Shown one piece after another: positions 26,688 through 36,702 of a DNA stretch of 64,000 nucleotides. Under the pieces are notes generated by a model. The model was not told the DNA's origin and did not search any database. It saw only the letters and a program-made list of their open reading frames with translations. The stretch comes from Pandoraea pulmonicola (GTDB taxonomy: Bacteria > Pseudomonadota > Gammaproteobacteria > Burkholderiales > Burkholderiaceae). Location: NCBI RefSeq assembly GCF_000815105.2, contig NZ_CP010310.2, positions 4,402,001 through 4,466,000 on the forward strand, read 5' to 3'. Made by a program: the position numbers and the translations under genes. Numbering within the stretch: the stretch's first letter is position 1; every line of letters begins with the position of its first letter.

Positions 26688-27866
26688 ATGTTGACGACGT
26701 CCTTGCTCGCGATCACCTCACTGCTCAGCTTCATGATGTTGCTGATCGTGGGATCGCTGCTGCGTTCGCGCGTGGCAGGCGTGCGCGAATGGTGCGGCGC
26801 CAACGCCGCGGTGCTCGTCGCGCTGCCGCTCTTCGCCCTGCGCGGCGTGGTGCCCGATGTCCTCTCGATTCCCGTCGCCAACATCACGCTCGCGGGCGGC
26901 CTGCTGCTCTATTACGCGGGTTGCGCGCGCTTTCTCGGTCAACCGCAGCACTGGCGCGCGTTAGGGGCGTTGCTGGGCGTGTTCTCGGCCGCCATCCTGT
27001 TCTGGTTCTACGGCGTCGACAATCCCCAGGCGCGCGTCATCCTCGTCTCCGGTTTACACGCGGCGATGCTGCTTGCCACGGCCGTGCTCATCGTGCGCCA
27101 CATCCCGCCGCGCCGTCACCCCTACAACTACTGGCTCACGGCCGGTCTCGCGGCGGCCTTCGCCATCGGGCATGCGATCCGGGGCCTGGTCTTCGGCATG
27201 ACGCCCGCGCCTGGGCCCGAGGTGTTCGCCCCCACGACGTTCAACGCCGTGATGCTCACCATCGGCTCGATCGTGATGCCGGCCATGACCATGGGCTCGG
27301 TGCTGATGATTCACGATGCGATGCTCGCCACGGCCGAGGAAGCCGCCAACCGCGACTACCTGACGGGGGCGCTCTCGCGCAAGCGCTTCGACCTGATGGC
27401 ACGTCAGGAGATGGGGCGCGCGCTGGCCCGCGGCTGGCCGCTGTCCATCGTCGTCATCGATCTCGATCACTTCAAGCAGATCAACGACACGCACGGCCAT
27501 GCGGGGGGCGACACCGTCCTGCGCGAGTTCGTGAAGCTCGTGCGCGACACGCTGCGCGAGGGCGACTCCTTCGGGCGTCTGGGCGGGGAAGAGTTCGCCG
27601 TGCTGCTGCCCGGCACCGATACCGGCGGCGCGATCCGCATTGCCGAACGTCTGCGCACGCAGGCGAGCCGCCATCTCGTGGCCGGACCGTTCGGCGTTTG
27701 CCACTACACGCTGAGCGGCGGCGTGGCGACCTGGCACGAGAACGAGAGCTTCGAAGCACTGTGCATGCGCGCCGACCGCGCGCTGTATGCCGCCAAGATC
27801 TCCGGGCGCAACCTCGTGCTCTCCGACGTACTTTCCAGCGACGAGACAGCCCCCGAGGCGGGCTGA
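26688..27866 (+). CDS. Membrane diguanylate cyclase (GGDEF)
   Basis: 392 residues. About six membrane segments cover residues 1-205. The GGDEF domain follows (DYLTGALSRKRFD, VIDLDHFKQINDTHGH, RLGGEEFAVLLPG). The active-site signature is GGEEF, and an inhibitory I-site REGD lies five residues before it, so product inhibition by c-di-GMP is likely. It makes c-di-GMP from two GTP. No partner receptor or EAL gene adjoins. ATG 26688 is taken as the start; no strong ribosome binding site is visible. Confidence 0.93.
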   Translation: MLTTSLLAITSLLSFMMLLIVGSLLRSRVAGVREWCGANAAVLVALPLFALRGVVPDVLSIPVANITLAGGLLLYYAGCARFLGQPQHWRALGALLGVFSAAILFWFYGVDNPQARVILVSGLHAAMLLATAVLIVRHIPPRRHPYNYWLTAGLAAAFAIGHAIRGLVFGMTPAPGPEVFAPTTFNAVMLTIGSIVMPAMTMGSVLMIHDAMLATAEEAANRDYLTGALSRKRFDLMARQEMGRALARGWPLSIVVIDLDHFKQINDTHGHAGGDTVLREFVKLVRDTLREGDSFGRLGGEEFAVLLPGTDTGGAIRIAERLRTQASRHLVAGPFGVCHYTLSGGVATWHENESFEALCMRADRALYAAKISGRNLVLSDVLSSDETAPEAG

Positions 27867-27902
27867 GTCAGCGCCACTTCACGTCGTCCCCACCGAGCGC
27901 GC

Positions 27903-28622
27903 TCAACGCCCCGAGCCGTTCCCGCTCTCCGCGAAGAACTCGCGGTGCATGCGCGTCACGTAGGCCGTCAGGTTCGGATGCTTCCCGATTTCATCGCGCA
28001 ACGTCATGCGGAAGTGCGGCGACGCCGCGCTCCCGATGAAACCGAAGGCGGTGGCATCGGCGCCGCACGGCTTGTCGCCGAAGAAGTACGGCTTGTCGCC
28101 GAGCAGCTCCGCGGTCGCCAGAGCGCCACGCGCGAGCAACTGCGCCCGCTCCTGCGACGTGAAGCGCGACGTACCCTGCCCGTGCAGCGTGCCTCGAACC
28201 TTGCGGCGGATGAACGCCTGCGCGAGCGGCCGCACCGGCCAGGGAATCGCCTTGAAGAACGACGCCGGTCCCTTGGCGAAATTCTCGTCGTCGCACCAGC
28301 GCTCTTGCACCACGTGCCAGTAGAAATGGTCTTCCAGCGCCTTTTCGAACATCCATGCGGCGCCGCGTTGCTCGGGCGTGAGCCCGGCGTCGAAGTCGAA
28401 GCCGTACTTGCGCTCGATGTGCAGCCGGATCAGCGTGGAGTCCGCCACGATCTGTCCGTCGTCGTCGAGATACGGCAGCTTGCCCTTGGGGGCGCGTCGA
28501 AAGCCGCCGCGGTCCGTCCGATACGGCAGGCCGGCGAGCTTGAGCAGCATCTCGGCCTTGACCACGAAAGGACTGGCGTCCGGCATCCCGAACGCGGGGC
28601 CGAAGGTGTACAGGGTCAACAT
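27903..28622 (-). CDS. Glutathione S-transferase family protein
   Basis: 239 residues. The N-terminal thioredoxin-like domain reads MLTLYTFGPAFGMPDASPFV ... KGKLPYLDDDGQIVADSTLI, with the cis-Pro KLPYL and the ADS glutathione-binding motif. The C-terminal helical domain contains GDKPCGADATAFGFIGS. This resembles the Metaxin/Tom37-like or GST-N3 group. Convergent with the cyclase gene. Confidence 0.88.
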   Translation of the reverse strand: MLTLYTFGPAFGMPDASPFVVKAEMLLKLAGLPYRTDRGGFRRAPKGKLPYLDDDGQIVADSTLIRLHIERKYGFDFDAGLTPEQRGAAWMFEKALEDHFYWHVVQERWCDDENFAKGPASFFKAIPWPVRPLAQAFIRRKVRGTLHGQGTSRFTSQERAQLLARGALATAELLGDKPYFFGDKPCGADATAFGFIGSAASPHFRMTLRDEIGKHPNLTAYVTRMHREFFAESGNGSGR

Positions 28623-28808
28623 CAGGGGCAGCTCCTGTGCAGTGGGAATGGCGCAGAGTATTACATGCCGACGCCGACTCGTTTTCAGCGTTTACCTGCT
28701 TTACAGGCAACACAACCGCCCGCCGAAGGCTGTGCAGAGGGTCCCCGAGACCTGACTCGCACACTGTGAATTTATACAGTATTATGTTCCCCAATCGAGG
28801 AACGTCTT

Positions 28809-29291
28809 ATGGAAATCATCGACTGGGATCAACTGGCGCTAAGCGCCGCCGAACGCGACCTTGCCGGCATCGTGCGGGAGATTGCCGCGCGCTACGAACT
28901 TCGCCGCCACGCCGGACACGAGACATCCGGGGGTGAGGCCGCGGCCGGCATCATGTCGGACCGGCTGGACTGGCGCACGCTCGTCGCAATTGCCGACGAA
29001 GCGGAAGCCGACATCGGCCTGCACGCCCGGCACGAAGCCTGGGTGCTGGCCAGTGTTCTGCGCCTGCCCGGCGACGAGGCCTTGCGCCGCGCCGGCGAAC
29101 TGCCGCCGCTCGATGCACCGGTGGACCTGCAATGGCCGGACGCACCCGCGCCCGCCGTGTTCCGGGCCATCGTCGCCGCATTCGCCGGCGAAGATTCGCA
29201 CGGCGAGGATGCCGCGACGCTGATCCGATCCGCAGCCGCCGCGCCGGCCGCTTCCGCCATGCCCGCACGCGGTTCGTCGTGGGCGGCCTGA
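28809..29291 (+). CDS. Hypothetical protein upstream of the exonuclease/GIY-YIG gene
   Basis: 160 residues from ATG 28809, preceded by GAGGAA. The product is acidic and Ala-rich (MEIIDWDQLALSAAERDLAG; WRTLVAIADEAEADIGLHAR), without signal or membrane segment. I recognise no family. It ends 57 bases before the nuclease gene and is co-directed, so the two may be co-transcribed. Confidence 0.6.
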   Translation: MEIIDWDQLALSAAERDLAGIVREIAARYELRRHAGHETSGGEAAAGIMSDRLDWRTLVAIADEAEADIGLHARHEAWVLASVLRLPGDEALRRAGELPPLDAPVDLQWPDAPAPAVFRAIVAAFAGEDSHGEDAATLIRSAAAAPAASAMPARGSSWAA

Positions 29292-29348
29292 GCTGCTCGA
29301 GCGGCCTGGGCGACCTCGCTCACTTCGGATAGCACAACACACAGCGAC

Positions 29349-31007
29349 ATGATGGAAATCGCCGTCGAATCCGCGCAAGCGAAGGTCGCTGCCGAAGCGA
29401 TCGATCCCGACGTGCTCGCGCGCTCGCTGCCTGCGCCGATGGTGTTCGTCGATCTGGAGACGACCGGCGGCAACGCGCTCGACGACCGCATCACCGAAAT
29501 CGGCGTGGTCGAAGTCGGTCCGCACGGCGTGGAACAGTGGAGCACCCTGCTCGACCCGGCCGAACCCATCCCGCCCTTCATTCAAAGGTTGACCGGCATC
29601 ACGAACGAAATGGTGCGCGGCCAGCCATCGTTCGGCACACTCGCCGAAGGTCTGGCGGAGCGACTGCACGGCAAGCTGTTCGTCGCGCACAACGCGCGGT
29701 TCGACTACGGCTTCCTCAAGAACGAATTCAAGCGCGCGGGCATTGCGTTTCAGGCGGACGTGCTGTGCACCGTGCGTCTGTCGCGCCTGCTGTTTCCCTC
29801 TGCCGCGAGGCATGGCCTGGATGCCCTCATCGCACGCTTCGGCCTCGCCCCGCTCGGGCGCCATCGGGCGCTGGCCGATGCCGATCTGCTCTGGCAGTTC
29901 TGGCAGAAACTCCACACCGTCTACACGCCCGACCTGATCGCACGGGCCGTGCAGCGCGTCACGAAACGCTCGAGCCAGCCGCCGCAATTGCCCGACGAAG
30001 CGATCGACGCCCTGCCCGACGGCCCCGGCGTCTACCTCTTCTACGGCGAAGGCGACACGTTGCTTTACGTCGGCAAGAGCGTCGATGTCCGGGCGCGCGT
30101 GCGTTCGCACTTCTCCAGCGATCACCAGGTGGCCAAGGATCTGCGCATCTCGCAAGAGATCCGGCGCGTGGAAGTGCGACGCACCGTCGGCGAGCTGGGC
30201 GCCCTCCTGCTCGAATCGCAGTGGGTCAAACAACTGCAGCCGGTGCACAACCGCCTGCTGCGCCGTGCGTCCAGTCTCTACAGTTGGCAACTCGGCGCGG
30301 ATGACGACACGCCACAACTGGTCAATGCGAAGACGGTCGACTTCGCAAGCGCCGGGACGTTGCATGGCACGTTCACATCGCGCAGCGGCGCGGAGAGCGC
30401 GCTGCGTGCGCTGGCGGACGAGCACCGGCTGTGCTGCGCCCAGCTTGGGCTGGAGAAGGTCGCGGCAGACCGGCCGTGTTTCGGCTATCAGGTCAAACGA
30501 TGTGACGGCGTCTGTGTCGGCGAAGCGCCGCTCGACGCACATACCGCGCGCGTGCGCGACGCCCTCCGCGCGCTGCATCTGAAGACGTGGCCGTACGAGG
30601 GGCCCATCGCCATCGAGGAGCGCGGCACAGGCGGTGCGTGCGACGGCGGTCCCGAGGTCGAATATCACGTCATCGACCGCTGGCAATACCTGGGCAGCGT
30701 GACGTCACCAGCCGCGTTCGACACGCTGCTCGACGACATGCCCGCCGTCACCGGCTTCGACCCCGACATTCATCGCTTGCTGGGAAAGCGTCTCGCCGCC
30801 TCGCTCGCACCGGACGACGCGCCGGCGGCATCGACGTCCGCCCCCGCACCGCTCGTCGTACTGCGTCTGACGCGCCCCGCGTTTCGCCTGACGCCCGACG
30901 CCCCTCCCGAAGCCGCGCCCGTGAAGCGCCGCCCGTCGTTGTTGCGACGCCGACCGCCCCGCCCCGAAGACCCCGCCCAGTACCGGCTGCCGTTCGACAG
31001 CCAGTGA
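29349..31007 (+). CDS. DnaQ-like 3'-5' exonuclease fused to UvrC/Cho-type GIY-YIG endonuclease
   Basis: 552 residues. The N-terminal DEDDh exonuclease has MVFVDLETTGG (Asp 35, Glu 37), LFVAHNARFDYGFL and RHRALADADLLW. The GIY-YIG domain begins near residue 220 (GPGVYLFYGEGDTLLYVGKS ... RARVRSHF). This epsilon-Cho architecture is known in beta- and gammaproteobacteria and is thought to act in DNA repair as a backup to UvrC. ATG 29349 and ATG 29352 are adjacent alternatives. The C-terminal 70 residues are Pro/Arg/Ala-rich and probably disordered. Confidence 0.93.
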   Translation: MMEIAVESAQAKVAAEAIDPDVLARSLPAPMVFVDLETTGGNALDDRITEIGVVEVGPHGVEQWSTLLDPAEPIPPFIQRLTGITNEMVRGQPSFGTLAEGLAERLHGKLFVAHNARFDYGFLKNEFKRAGIAFQADVLCTVRLSRLLFPSAARHGLDALIARFGLAPLGRHRALADADLLWQFWQKLHTVYTPDLIARAVQRVTKRSSQPPQLPDEAIDALPDGPGVYLFYGEGDTLLYVGKSVDVRARVRSHFSSDHQVAKDLRISQEIRRVEVRRTVGELGALLLESQWVKQLQPVHNRLLRRASSLYSWQLGADDDTPQLVNAKTVDFASAGTLHGTFTSRSGAESALRALADEHRLCCAQLGLEKVAADRPCFGYQVKRCDGVCVGEAPLDAHTARVRDALRALHLKTWPYEGPIAIEERGTGGACDGGPEVEYHVIDRWQYLGSVTSPAAFDTLLDDMPAVTGFDPDIHRLLGKRLAASLAPDDAPAASTSAPAPLVVLRLTRPAFRLTPDAPPEAAPVKRRPSLLRRRPPRPEDPAQYRLPFDSQ

Positions 31008-31282
31008 CGGCCGCCGGGCGGCGTCCCGTCCGAACATGCCCGCCCACTTCTATTTATTTCCCCCCGCCGTCACCTAGGCAAAACCCGCCTTTGCACGCCC
31101 GAGAATGAGCATATAAATATTAAGTATTTGCAAGGCGCATGCTAAAGGTCGAAGAATACGCAATCCGAATACAACAGGGTTTGCGTCATCGATGGCCGTG
31201 GCGTCGTCGATGACGGGGGCTGGCACAGGGCACGTGTGCGGCTCCCGCTTCCCCACCGCAACACCCCGCCACACCGAGCCAG

Positions 31283-32263
31283 ATGGAATTACGACAACTC
31301 GAGGCCTTCGCGGCAGTCATGTCGACCGGTAGCGTCACCGCGGCCGGACGTCTGCTCGGGCGCTCGCAACCGGCCATCACGCGGATGATCCAGGAGCTCG
31401 AAGCCGAAATCGGCTACGCCCTGTTCGCCCGCAGCGGTCCACGCGTCACGCCGACCGAGCAGGGCTTCCTGCTGTTCGAGGACGTCGAGCACGTGCTGGC
31501 CGGGCTCCAGCAGATTCGCGCCCGCGCCGACGAGATCGCGCGCGGTCAGAGCCGCCCGCTGCACGTGGCTGCGACGTCGGCACTGGCCGCCGGACTCGTG
31601 CCGGCCGCCCTCGCCCTGCCGGGGCTCGCGCACGACACCGTCCACATCCAGATGCGCAGCACCTCGCCCGAACAGGTCGTGCATGCGGTGCTCACCGGCG
31701 CGGCCGACATCGGTGTGACGAGCCTGCCGCTCGAGCATCGCGGCATCGTGGTGCACTGGATCGGCGAATCGGCCTGCGTGGCGGCCGTGCGCAGCGACGA
31801 TCCGCTTGCCGGTCACGAGCGCCTGCCGCTCGCCGCGTGCGCGGGGCGGCGCATCATCACGATGCAGAACCCCTACCGGCTGCGCCGCCGTCTCGACCAG
31901 GCCTTCTCGCAAGCCGGCGTGGCGCCGGTCGGTCTCATCGAGACCAACGCGTCGATCAACGCGATGAGCGCCGTGCGCGCCGGGCTCGGTGTCGCCGTGC
32001 TCGAACCCGTGACGGCGTACGGACTGCCGCTCGAAGGCGTGGCCGTGCGCCCCATCGACGCGGATATCCCGTTTTTCTTCGGCGTCATCACCCGCGACGC
32101 GCGCGAGCCGTCGCCCGCCGCGCTCGCCTTCGTCGGCGCCCTGGCCGATGCCGCGCGACAGTTGCTGCCCGACTTCGCACAGCGCGCCGCCACCGAACAC
32201 GCCCAAGTCCTGCAGTCGCTCTACGGCGATTTGCCCGCACTCAAGGAAGCATCGTCGTCATGA
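31283..32263 (+). CDS. LysR-family transcriptional regulator
   Basis: 326 residues. It has the N-terminal helix-turn-helix (MELRQLEAFAAVMSTGSVTA ... GRSQPAITRMIQELE) and a LysR substrate domain. It overlaps the flavoprotein gene by ATGA and so is co-transcribed with the operon it probably controls, which is unusual because LysR genes are mostly divergent from their targets. Inducer unknown. Confidence 0.93.
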   Translation: MELRQLEAFAAVMSTGSVTAAGRLLGRSQPAITRMIQELEAEIGYALFARSGPRVTPTEQGFLLFEDVEHVLAGLQQIRARADEIARGQSRPLHVAATSALAAGLVPAALALPGLAHDTVHIQMRSTSPEQVVHAVLTGAADIGVTSLPLEHRGIVVHWIGESACVAAVRSDDPLAGHERLPLAACAGRRIITMQNPYRLRRRLDQAFSQAGVAPVGLIETNASINAMSAVRAGLGVAVLEPVTAYGLPLEGVAVRPIDADIPFFFGVITRDAREPSPAALAFVGALADAARQLLPDFAQRAATEHAQVLQSLYGDLPALKEASSS

Positions 32264-33738
32264 CTCAGTCCTCAACCTCCGCCACCGGCCTGCGCGCGCT
32301 CGAAGCGCGTCTGCGTCAGGACCTCGCCTGGCTAGAACTGCCCGCCAAGCGCTGGGTCCCCGAACGCACTTTCCGCGATCAACCCGTGCTCGACGTCGCC
32401 ATCGTCGGCGGCGGCATGGCCGGACTGGCGGCCGCGGCGTCGCTCACGCATCTCGGCGTCGGCGCCGTGATCTTCGATCAGTCGCCGCGCGGCTTCGAAG
32501 GCCCATGGGCCACGACCGCGCGCATGGAAACGCTGCGCTCGCCCAAGCAACTGACCGGTCCCGCGCTCGGCCTGCCCGCCCTCACGTTCCGCGCATGGTT
32601 CGAAGCCCAGTTCGGGCTCGACGCCTGGGAAGCGCTCGACAAGATTCCCCGCTTGCAATGGATGGACTATCTGCGCTGGTACCGCGAGGTGCTCGCCATC
32701 GACGTGCGCAACGAGCATCGCGTGACGGCTGTGACGCCGATCGGGGCCGACGGTATTGTGGCGCTGTCGATCACGTCGCCCGAGGGAGAGCGCACGGTCT
32801 ACGCGCGTCACGTCGTGCTCGCCACGGGCCGCGACGGCCTGGGCGGACCGACCGTGCCCGGCTTCGCGCGCGACCTGCCGCGCCGCTTCTGGGCGCACTC
32901 GTCCGACGCCATGGACTACGCCACGCTGCGCGGCAAACGCGTCGGCGTGATCGGCGCGGGTGCCTCGGCCATGGACAGCGCCGCGACCGCGCTTGAAGCG
33001 GGCGCCGCCAGCGTCGACCTGCTCATCCGCCGCGCCGACATTCCGCGCATCAACAAGGGCAAGGGGGCGGGCAATCCGGGCCTCACGCACGGCCACGTCA
33101 ACCTGCCCGACGAATGGAAGTGGCGCATCCGCCACTACGTCAACGTGCAGCAGGTGCCGCCGCCGCGCGGCAGCACGTTGCGCGTGTCGCGTCACGAGAA
33201 CGCGCGCTTCAACCTCGGCGCGCCGATCCTCGACGTCACGCCGGTCGGCGACGCCTTGCACGTGCGCACCGCGAAGGGCACCTTCGTGCTCGACTTCCTC
33301 GTGTTCGCCACCGGCTTCCGCATCGATATCACGAGCCGTCCGGAATTCGCACCGTTCGCGAAGTTTGTGCGCAAGTGGAGCGACCGCTACACGCCGCCCG
33401 CCGGCGACGAGGACATCGAACTGTCGGATTCGCCGGACCTGGGCCCGTCCTTCGAGTTTCTCGAAAAGACGCCCGGCGCGTGCCCGGGACTGGAGCGCAT
33501 CCATTGCTTCTGCGCGCCGGCCACGCTCTCGCATGGCGCGCTCTCCGGCGACATTCCGGCCGTGAGCGAAGGTGCGAAGCGTCTGGCACAAGCGCTGGCC
33601 GGCACGTTCTATCGTGAGGACGTCGAACATCATTACGCGAACATGGAGGCGTACGCCGAGCCGGAAGTCTACGGCGACGAGTGGACGCCGGCCCCGCCGC
33701 CACTCGATGCCGAGCCCGGCAAGGAGCGCACGGCATGA
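32260..33738 (+). CDS. FAD/NAD(P)-binding oxidoreductase (flavin monooxygenase-like)
   Basis: 492 residues. The FAD Rossmann motif VAIVGGGMAGLAA is at residues 47-59 and a second dinucleotide motif, VGVIGAGASAMDSAA, lies near residue 230, with the linking ATGRDG and later FATGF typical of two-dinucleotide-domain flavoproteins. It starts inside the LysR stop and ends inside the permease start (ATGA at both ends). In context it may oxidise the compound imported by the downstream ABC system. Confidence 0.9.
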   Translation: MTQSSTSATGLRALEARLRQDLAWLELPAKRWVPERTFRDQPVLDVAIVGGGMAGLAAAASLTHLGVGAVIFDQSPRGFEGPWATTARMETLRSPKQLTGPALGLPALTFRAWFEAQFGLDAWEALDKIPRLQWMDYLRWYREVLAIDVRNEHRVTAVTPIGADGIVALSITSPEGERTVYARHVVLATGRDGLGGPTVPGFARDLPRRFWAHSSDAMDYATLRGKRVGVIGAGASAMDSAATALEAGAASVDLLIRRADIPRINKGKGAGNPGLTHGHVNLPDEWKWRIRHYVNVQQVPPPRGSTLRVSRHENARFNLGAPILDVTPVGDALHVRTAKGTFVLDFLVFATGFRIDITSRPEFAPFAKFVRKWSDRYTPPAGDEDIELSDSPDLGPSFEFLEKTPGACPGLERIHCFCAPATLSHGALSGDIPAVSEGAKRLAQALAGTFYREDVEHHYANMEAYAEPEVYGDEWTPAPPPLDAEPGKERTA

Positions 33739-34709
33739 GCGCCTGGATTCTGCGCCGCGTGCTGCAGGCGGTGTTCGTGGTCTGGCTGATGACGCTCATC
33801 GTGTTCATCGGCCTGCATGCGATCGGCAATCCGGTCGACATCCTGATCGGGCAGGACGTCGATCAGGTCGATCGCGCGCGCATCATCGCGCAACTCGGCC
33901 TCGATCAGCCGTTGTGGCGCCAGTACCTGTCGTTCCTCGGCGGCGCACTGCATGGCGAACTGGGCAACAGCTTCGTGTACAACGTGCCGGCCATCCAGTT
34001 GATTCTGCAACGCCTGCCCGCCACGCTGGAACTGGCCTTCGCCGCGCTGGTGCTCGCCGTCTTCATCGGCATTCCGCTCGGCCTGTTCGCCGGCCTCTAT
34101 CCGCGCAACCCGATCTCGAAGCTGCTCATGACGGGAAGCATCGTCGGCTTCTCGCTGCCGACGTTCTGGGTCGGCCTCATGCTGATCATGTTCTTCTCGG
34201 TGCATCTGGGCGTGCTGCCGGCGAGTGGTCGCGGCGAGACGGTGAACGTGTTCGGCGTGGAATGGTCGTTTCTCACCGCGGACGGTCTGCGTCACCTGAT
34301 TCTGCCCGCGCTCAATCTTGCGCTGTTCAAGATCTCGCTGGTGCTGCGTCTCACGCGCGCCGGCGTGACGGAAGTGCTGCCGCAGGACTTCGTGAAGTTT
34401 GCTCGCGCCAAGGGACTCTCGCCGCTGCGCGTGGTCGTCATGCACGTGCTGCGCAACACGCTGATTCCGCTGGTCACCGTGCTCGGCATCGAGTTCGGGT
34501 CGACCATCGCGTTTGCCGTGGTCACGGAAAGCGTGTTCGCCTGGCCCGGCGCCGGCAAGCTCATTCTCGACAGCATCAACTCGCTCGACCGCCCCGTCAT
34601 CGTGGCGTATCTCATCGTCGTGGTGTGCCTGTTCGTGTCGCTCAACCTGATCGTGGACGTGCTCTACAAGTGGCTCGATCCGCGAGTGCGCGTGGAGGCC
34701 GCTGCCTGA
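33735..34709 (+). CDS. ABC importer permease, DppB type
   Basis: 324 residues from ATG 33735 (MSAWILRRVLQAVFVVWLMT), overlapping the upstream stop. It has six membrane segments, and the EAA-type loop DFVKFARAKGLSPLRVVVMH is present. Family: peptide/nickel permease 1. It pairs with the DppC-type gene that begins on its last base triplet. Confidence 0.94.
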   Translation: MSAWILRRVLQAVFVVWLMTLIVFIGLHAIGNPVDILIGQDVDQVDRARIIAQLGLDQPLWRQYLSFLGGALHGELGNSFVYNVPAIQLILQRLPATLELAFAALVLAVFIGIPLGLFAGLYPRNPISKLLMTGSIVGFSLPTFWVGLMLIMFFSVHLGVLPASGRGETVNVFGVEWSFLTADGLRHLILPALNLALFKISLVLRLTRAGVTEVLPQDFVKFARAKGLSPLRVVVMHVLRNTLIPLVTVLGIEFGSTIAFAVVTESVFAWPGAGKLILDSINSLDRPVIVAYLIVVVCLFVSLNLIVDVLYKWLDPRVRVEAAA

Positions 34710-35665
34710 TGTCGCTCAATCCGCCGTCCCCTTCCTCGCCCGGCGGCAATCCCGCGCCGGCGTTCGCGGCCGAACCGGTACCGATGCGCCGCGAGTCGCC
34801 CTGGCAGCAAGGCGTGCGCGAGTTCCTGCGCTCGAAGAGCGCCATGCTCGGGCTTGTCCTGCTCGTGGTGCTGGTGGCCGCCGCGCTCGCCGCACCGTGG
34901 ATCACGCCGCAAAATCCGTACGACCTGATGCAGCTCGACGTGATGGACGCGCGTCTGCCGCCGGGCACCGCCAACGGCGCCGCCACGTATACCTACTGGC
35001 TCGGCACCGACGGCCAGGGCCGCGACCTGCTCTCGGGCATCATCTACGGCCTGCGCATCAGCCTGGGCGTGGGTGTCGGCTCGGCACTCGTCGCCGGCAT
35101 CCTGGGCACGATTCTTGGGCTCGTCGCGGCCTATGCCGGCGGACGCGTCGACGCCTTCATCATGCGGCTCGTCGACCTGTTGCTGTCGTTCCCGTCGATT
35201 CTCATCGCGTTGATGATCCTCGCCTATGTCGGCAAGGGCATCGGCAACGTGGTGCTCACGCTGGTGGTGCTCGAATGGGCGTACTTCGCCCGCACGGCGC
35301 GCGGACAGGCGCTCGTGGAGTCGCGCCGCGAGTACGTGGAAGCGGCGCGCTGCCAGGCCATTCCGAACTGGCGCATCGTGCTCGGCCACATTCTCCCGAA
35401 CTGCCTGCCGCCGCTGATCGTCGTGGGCTCGCTGCAAGTGGCGCGCGCCATCACGCTCGAAGCGACGCTCTCGTTCCTCGGCCTCGGCGTGCCGATCACC
35501 GAGCCTTCGCTGGGCCTGCTCATCGCCAACGGCTATCAGACGATGCTCTCCGGCGAGTACTGGATCAGCGTGTATCCCGGCCTGGCGTTGCTGCTGACGG
35601 TCGTCGCCATCAATCTCGTGGGCGATCGCCTGCGCGACGTGTTCAATCCAAGGTTGCAGAAATGA
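34709..35665 (+). CDS. ABC importer permease, DppC type
   Basis: 318 residues; ATG 34709 overlaps the previous stop by one base. The N-terminal OppC-type segment (MLGLVLLVVLVAAALAAPWI) and EAA loop (EYVEAARCQAIPNWRIVLGH) are clear. LPNCLPPLIVVGSLQVARAI and SFLGLGVP are family landmarks. Confidence 0.94.
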   Translation: MSLNPPSPSSPGGNPAPAFAAEPVPMRRESPWQQGVREFLRSKSAMLGLVLLVVLVAAALAAPWITPQNPYDLMQLDVMDARLPPGTANGAATYTYWLGTDGQGRDLLSGIIYGLRISLGVGVGSALVAGILGTILGLVAAYAGGRVDAFIMRLVDLLLSFPSILIALMILAYVGKGIGNVVLTLVVLEWAYFARTARGQALVESRREYVEAARCQAIPNWRIVLGHILPNCLPPLIVVGSLQVARAITLEATLSFLGLGVPITEPSLGLLIANGYQTMLSGEYWISVYPGLALLLTVVAINLVGDRLRDVFNPRLQK

Positions 35666-36702
35666 GCGGCGCCGTGTCCTCCCCCTCTTCCTCGTCTTCC
35701 TCCTCGCCTCCCGCGTCGTCTTCGCTGACGCTGGAAGTGCGCAATCTGCGCACGCAGTTCGTCACGCGCGCGGGCACGCTCCCCGCCGTGGACGACGTGT
35801 CGTTCTCGTTGCCGCCCGGCCACATCATGGGGCTGGTTGGCGAGTCGGGTTCGGGCAAGTCCGTGACCGGCTTCTCGATCATGGGTCTGGTCGATGCGCC
35901 GGGCCGCATCGTCGGCGGCGAGGTGCTGTTCCAGGGGCGTGATCTCACGCGCTTGTCGCCCGCCGAGCTGCGTCGTCTGCAAGGCAATCGCATCGCGATG
36001 ATCTTTCAGGACCCGATGATGACGCTCAACCCGGTGTTGCGCGTCGATGTACAGATGATCGAAGCGGTGCGCGCGCATCAGCGCGTTTCGAAAGCGCAGG
36101 CCCGCGAGCTGGCGCGCGACACGCTCGGCATGATGGGCATTCCGAGCCCGGACGAGCGGCTGCGCGCGTATCCGCATCAGCTTTCGGGCGGCATGCGTCA
36201 GCGCGTGGCGATTGCGATTGCCATGCTCCACCGCCCCGATCTCATCATCGCAGACGAGCCGACCACCGCGCTCGACGTCACCATTCAGGCGCAGATCCTC
36301 TCGGAGGTGCAGAAGCTCGCTCGTCAGCACGGCACGGCGCTCATCTGGATCACGCACGACCTGTCGGTCGTCGCCGGCCTGGCCGATACGGTCGCGGTGA
36401 TGTATGCGGGGCGCATCGTCGAACAAGGCGCGGTCGACGCCGTACTCGATGCGCCACAGCACCCCTACACCGCAGGCCTCATCGGCAGCCTGCCCAGTCT
36501 GAACAAGCGCGGCCAGCGTCTGCGCCAGATTCCCGGCATGACGCCGAATCTGCTCGCCATGCCGGCCGGCTGCGCGTTCGCCTCGCGCTGCGCGTATGCC
36601 AGCGCGGCCTGCGCACAGCGGCCCGAGATCACGCAGACATCGCCGGGCCGCCTGGTGCGTTGCTTCCATCCGGGCGCCGCGCTGCAAAAGGAGATGGTAT
36701 GA
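35662..36702 (+). CDS. ABC importer ATPase, DppD type
   Basis: 346 residues; ATG 35662 overlaps the upstream stop. Walker A GESGSGKS, Q-loop IFQDPMMTLNP, signature LSGGMRQR, Walker B LIIADEPTTALD and the switch His (ITHDLSVV) are all intact. The C-terminal oligopeptide domain has the Cys-rich CAFASRCAYASAAC, the usual iron-sulfur-like motif of this group. Confidence 0.95.
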   Translation: MSGAVSSPSSSSSSSPPASSSLTLEVRNLRTQFVTRAGTLPAVDDVSFSLPPGHIMGLVGESGSGKSVTGFSIMGLVDAPGRIVGGEVLFQGRDLTRLSPAELRRLQGNRIAMIFQDPMMTLNPVLRVDVQMIEAVRAHQRVSKAQARELARDTLGMMGIPSPDERLRAYPHQLSGGMRQRVAIAIAMLHRPDLIIADEPTTALDVTIQAQILSEVQKLARQHGTALIWITHDLSVVAGLADTVAVMYAGRIVEQGAVDAVLDAPQHPYTAGLIGSLPSLNKRGQRLRQIPGMTPNLLAMPAGCAFASRCAYASAACAQRPEITQTSPGRLVRCFHPGAALQKEMV

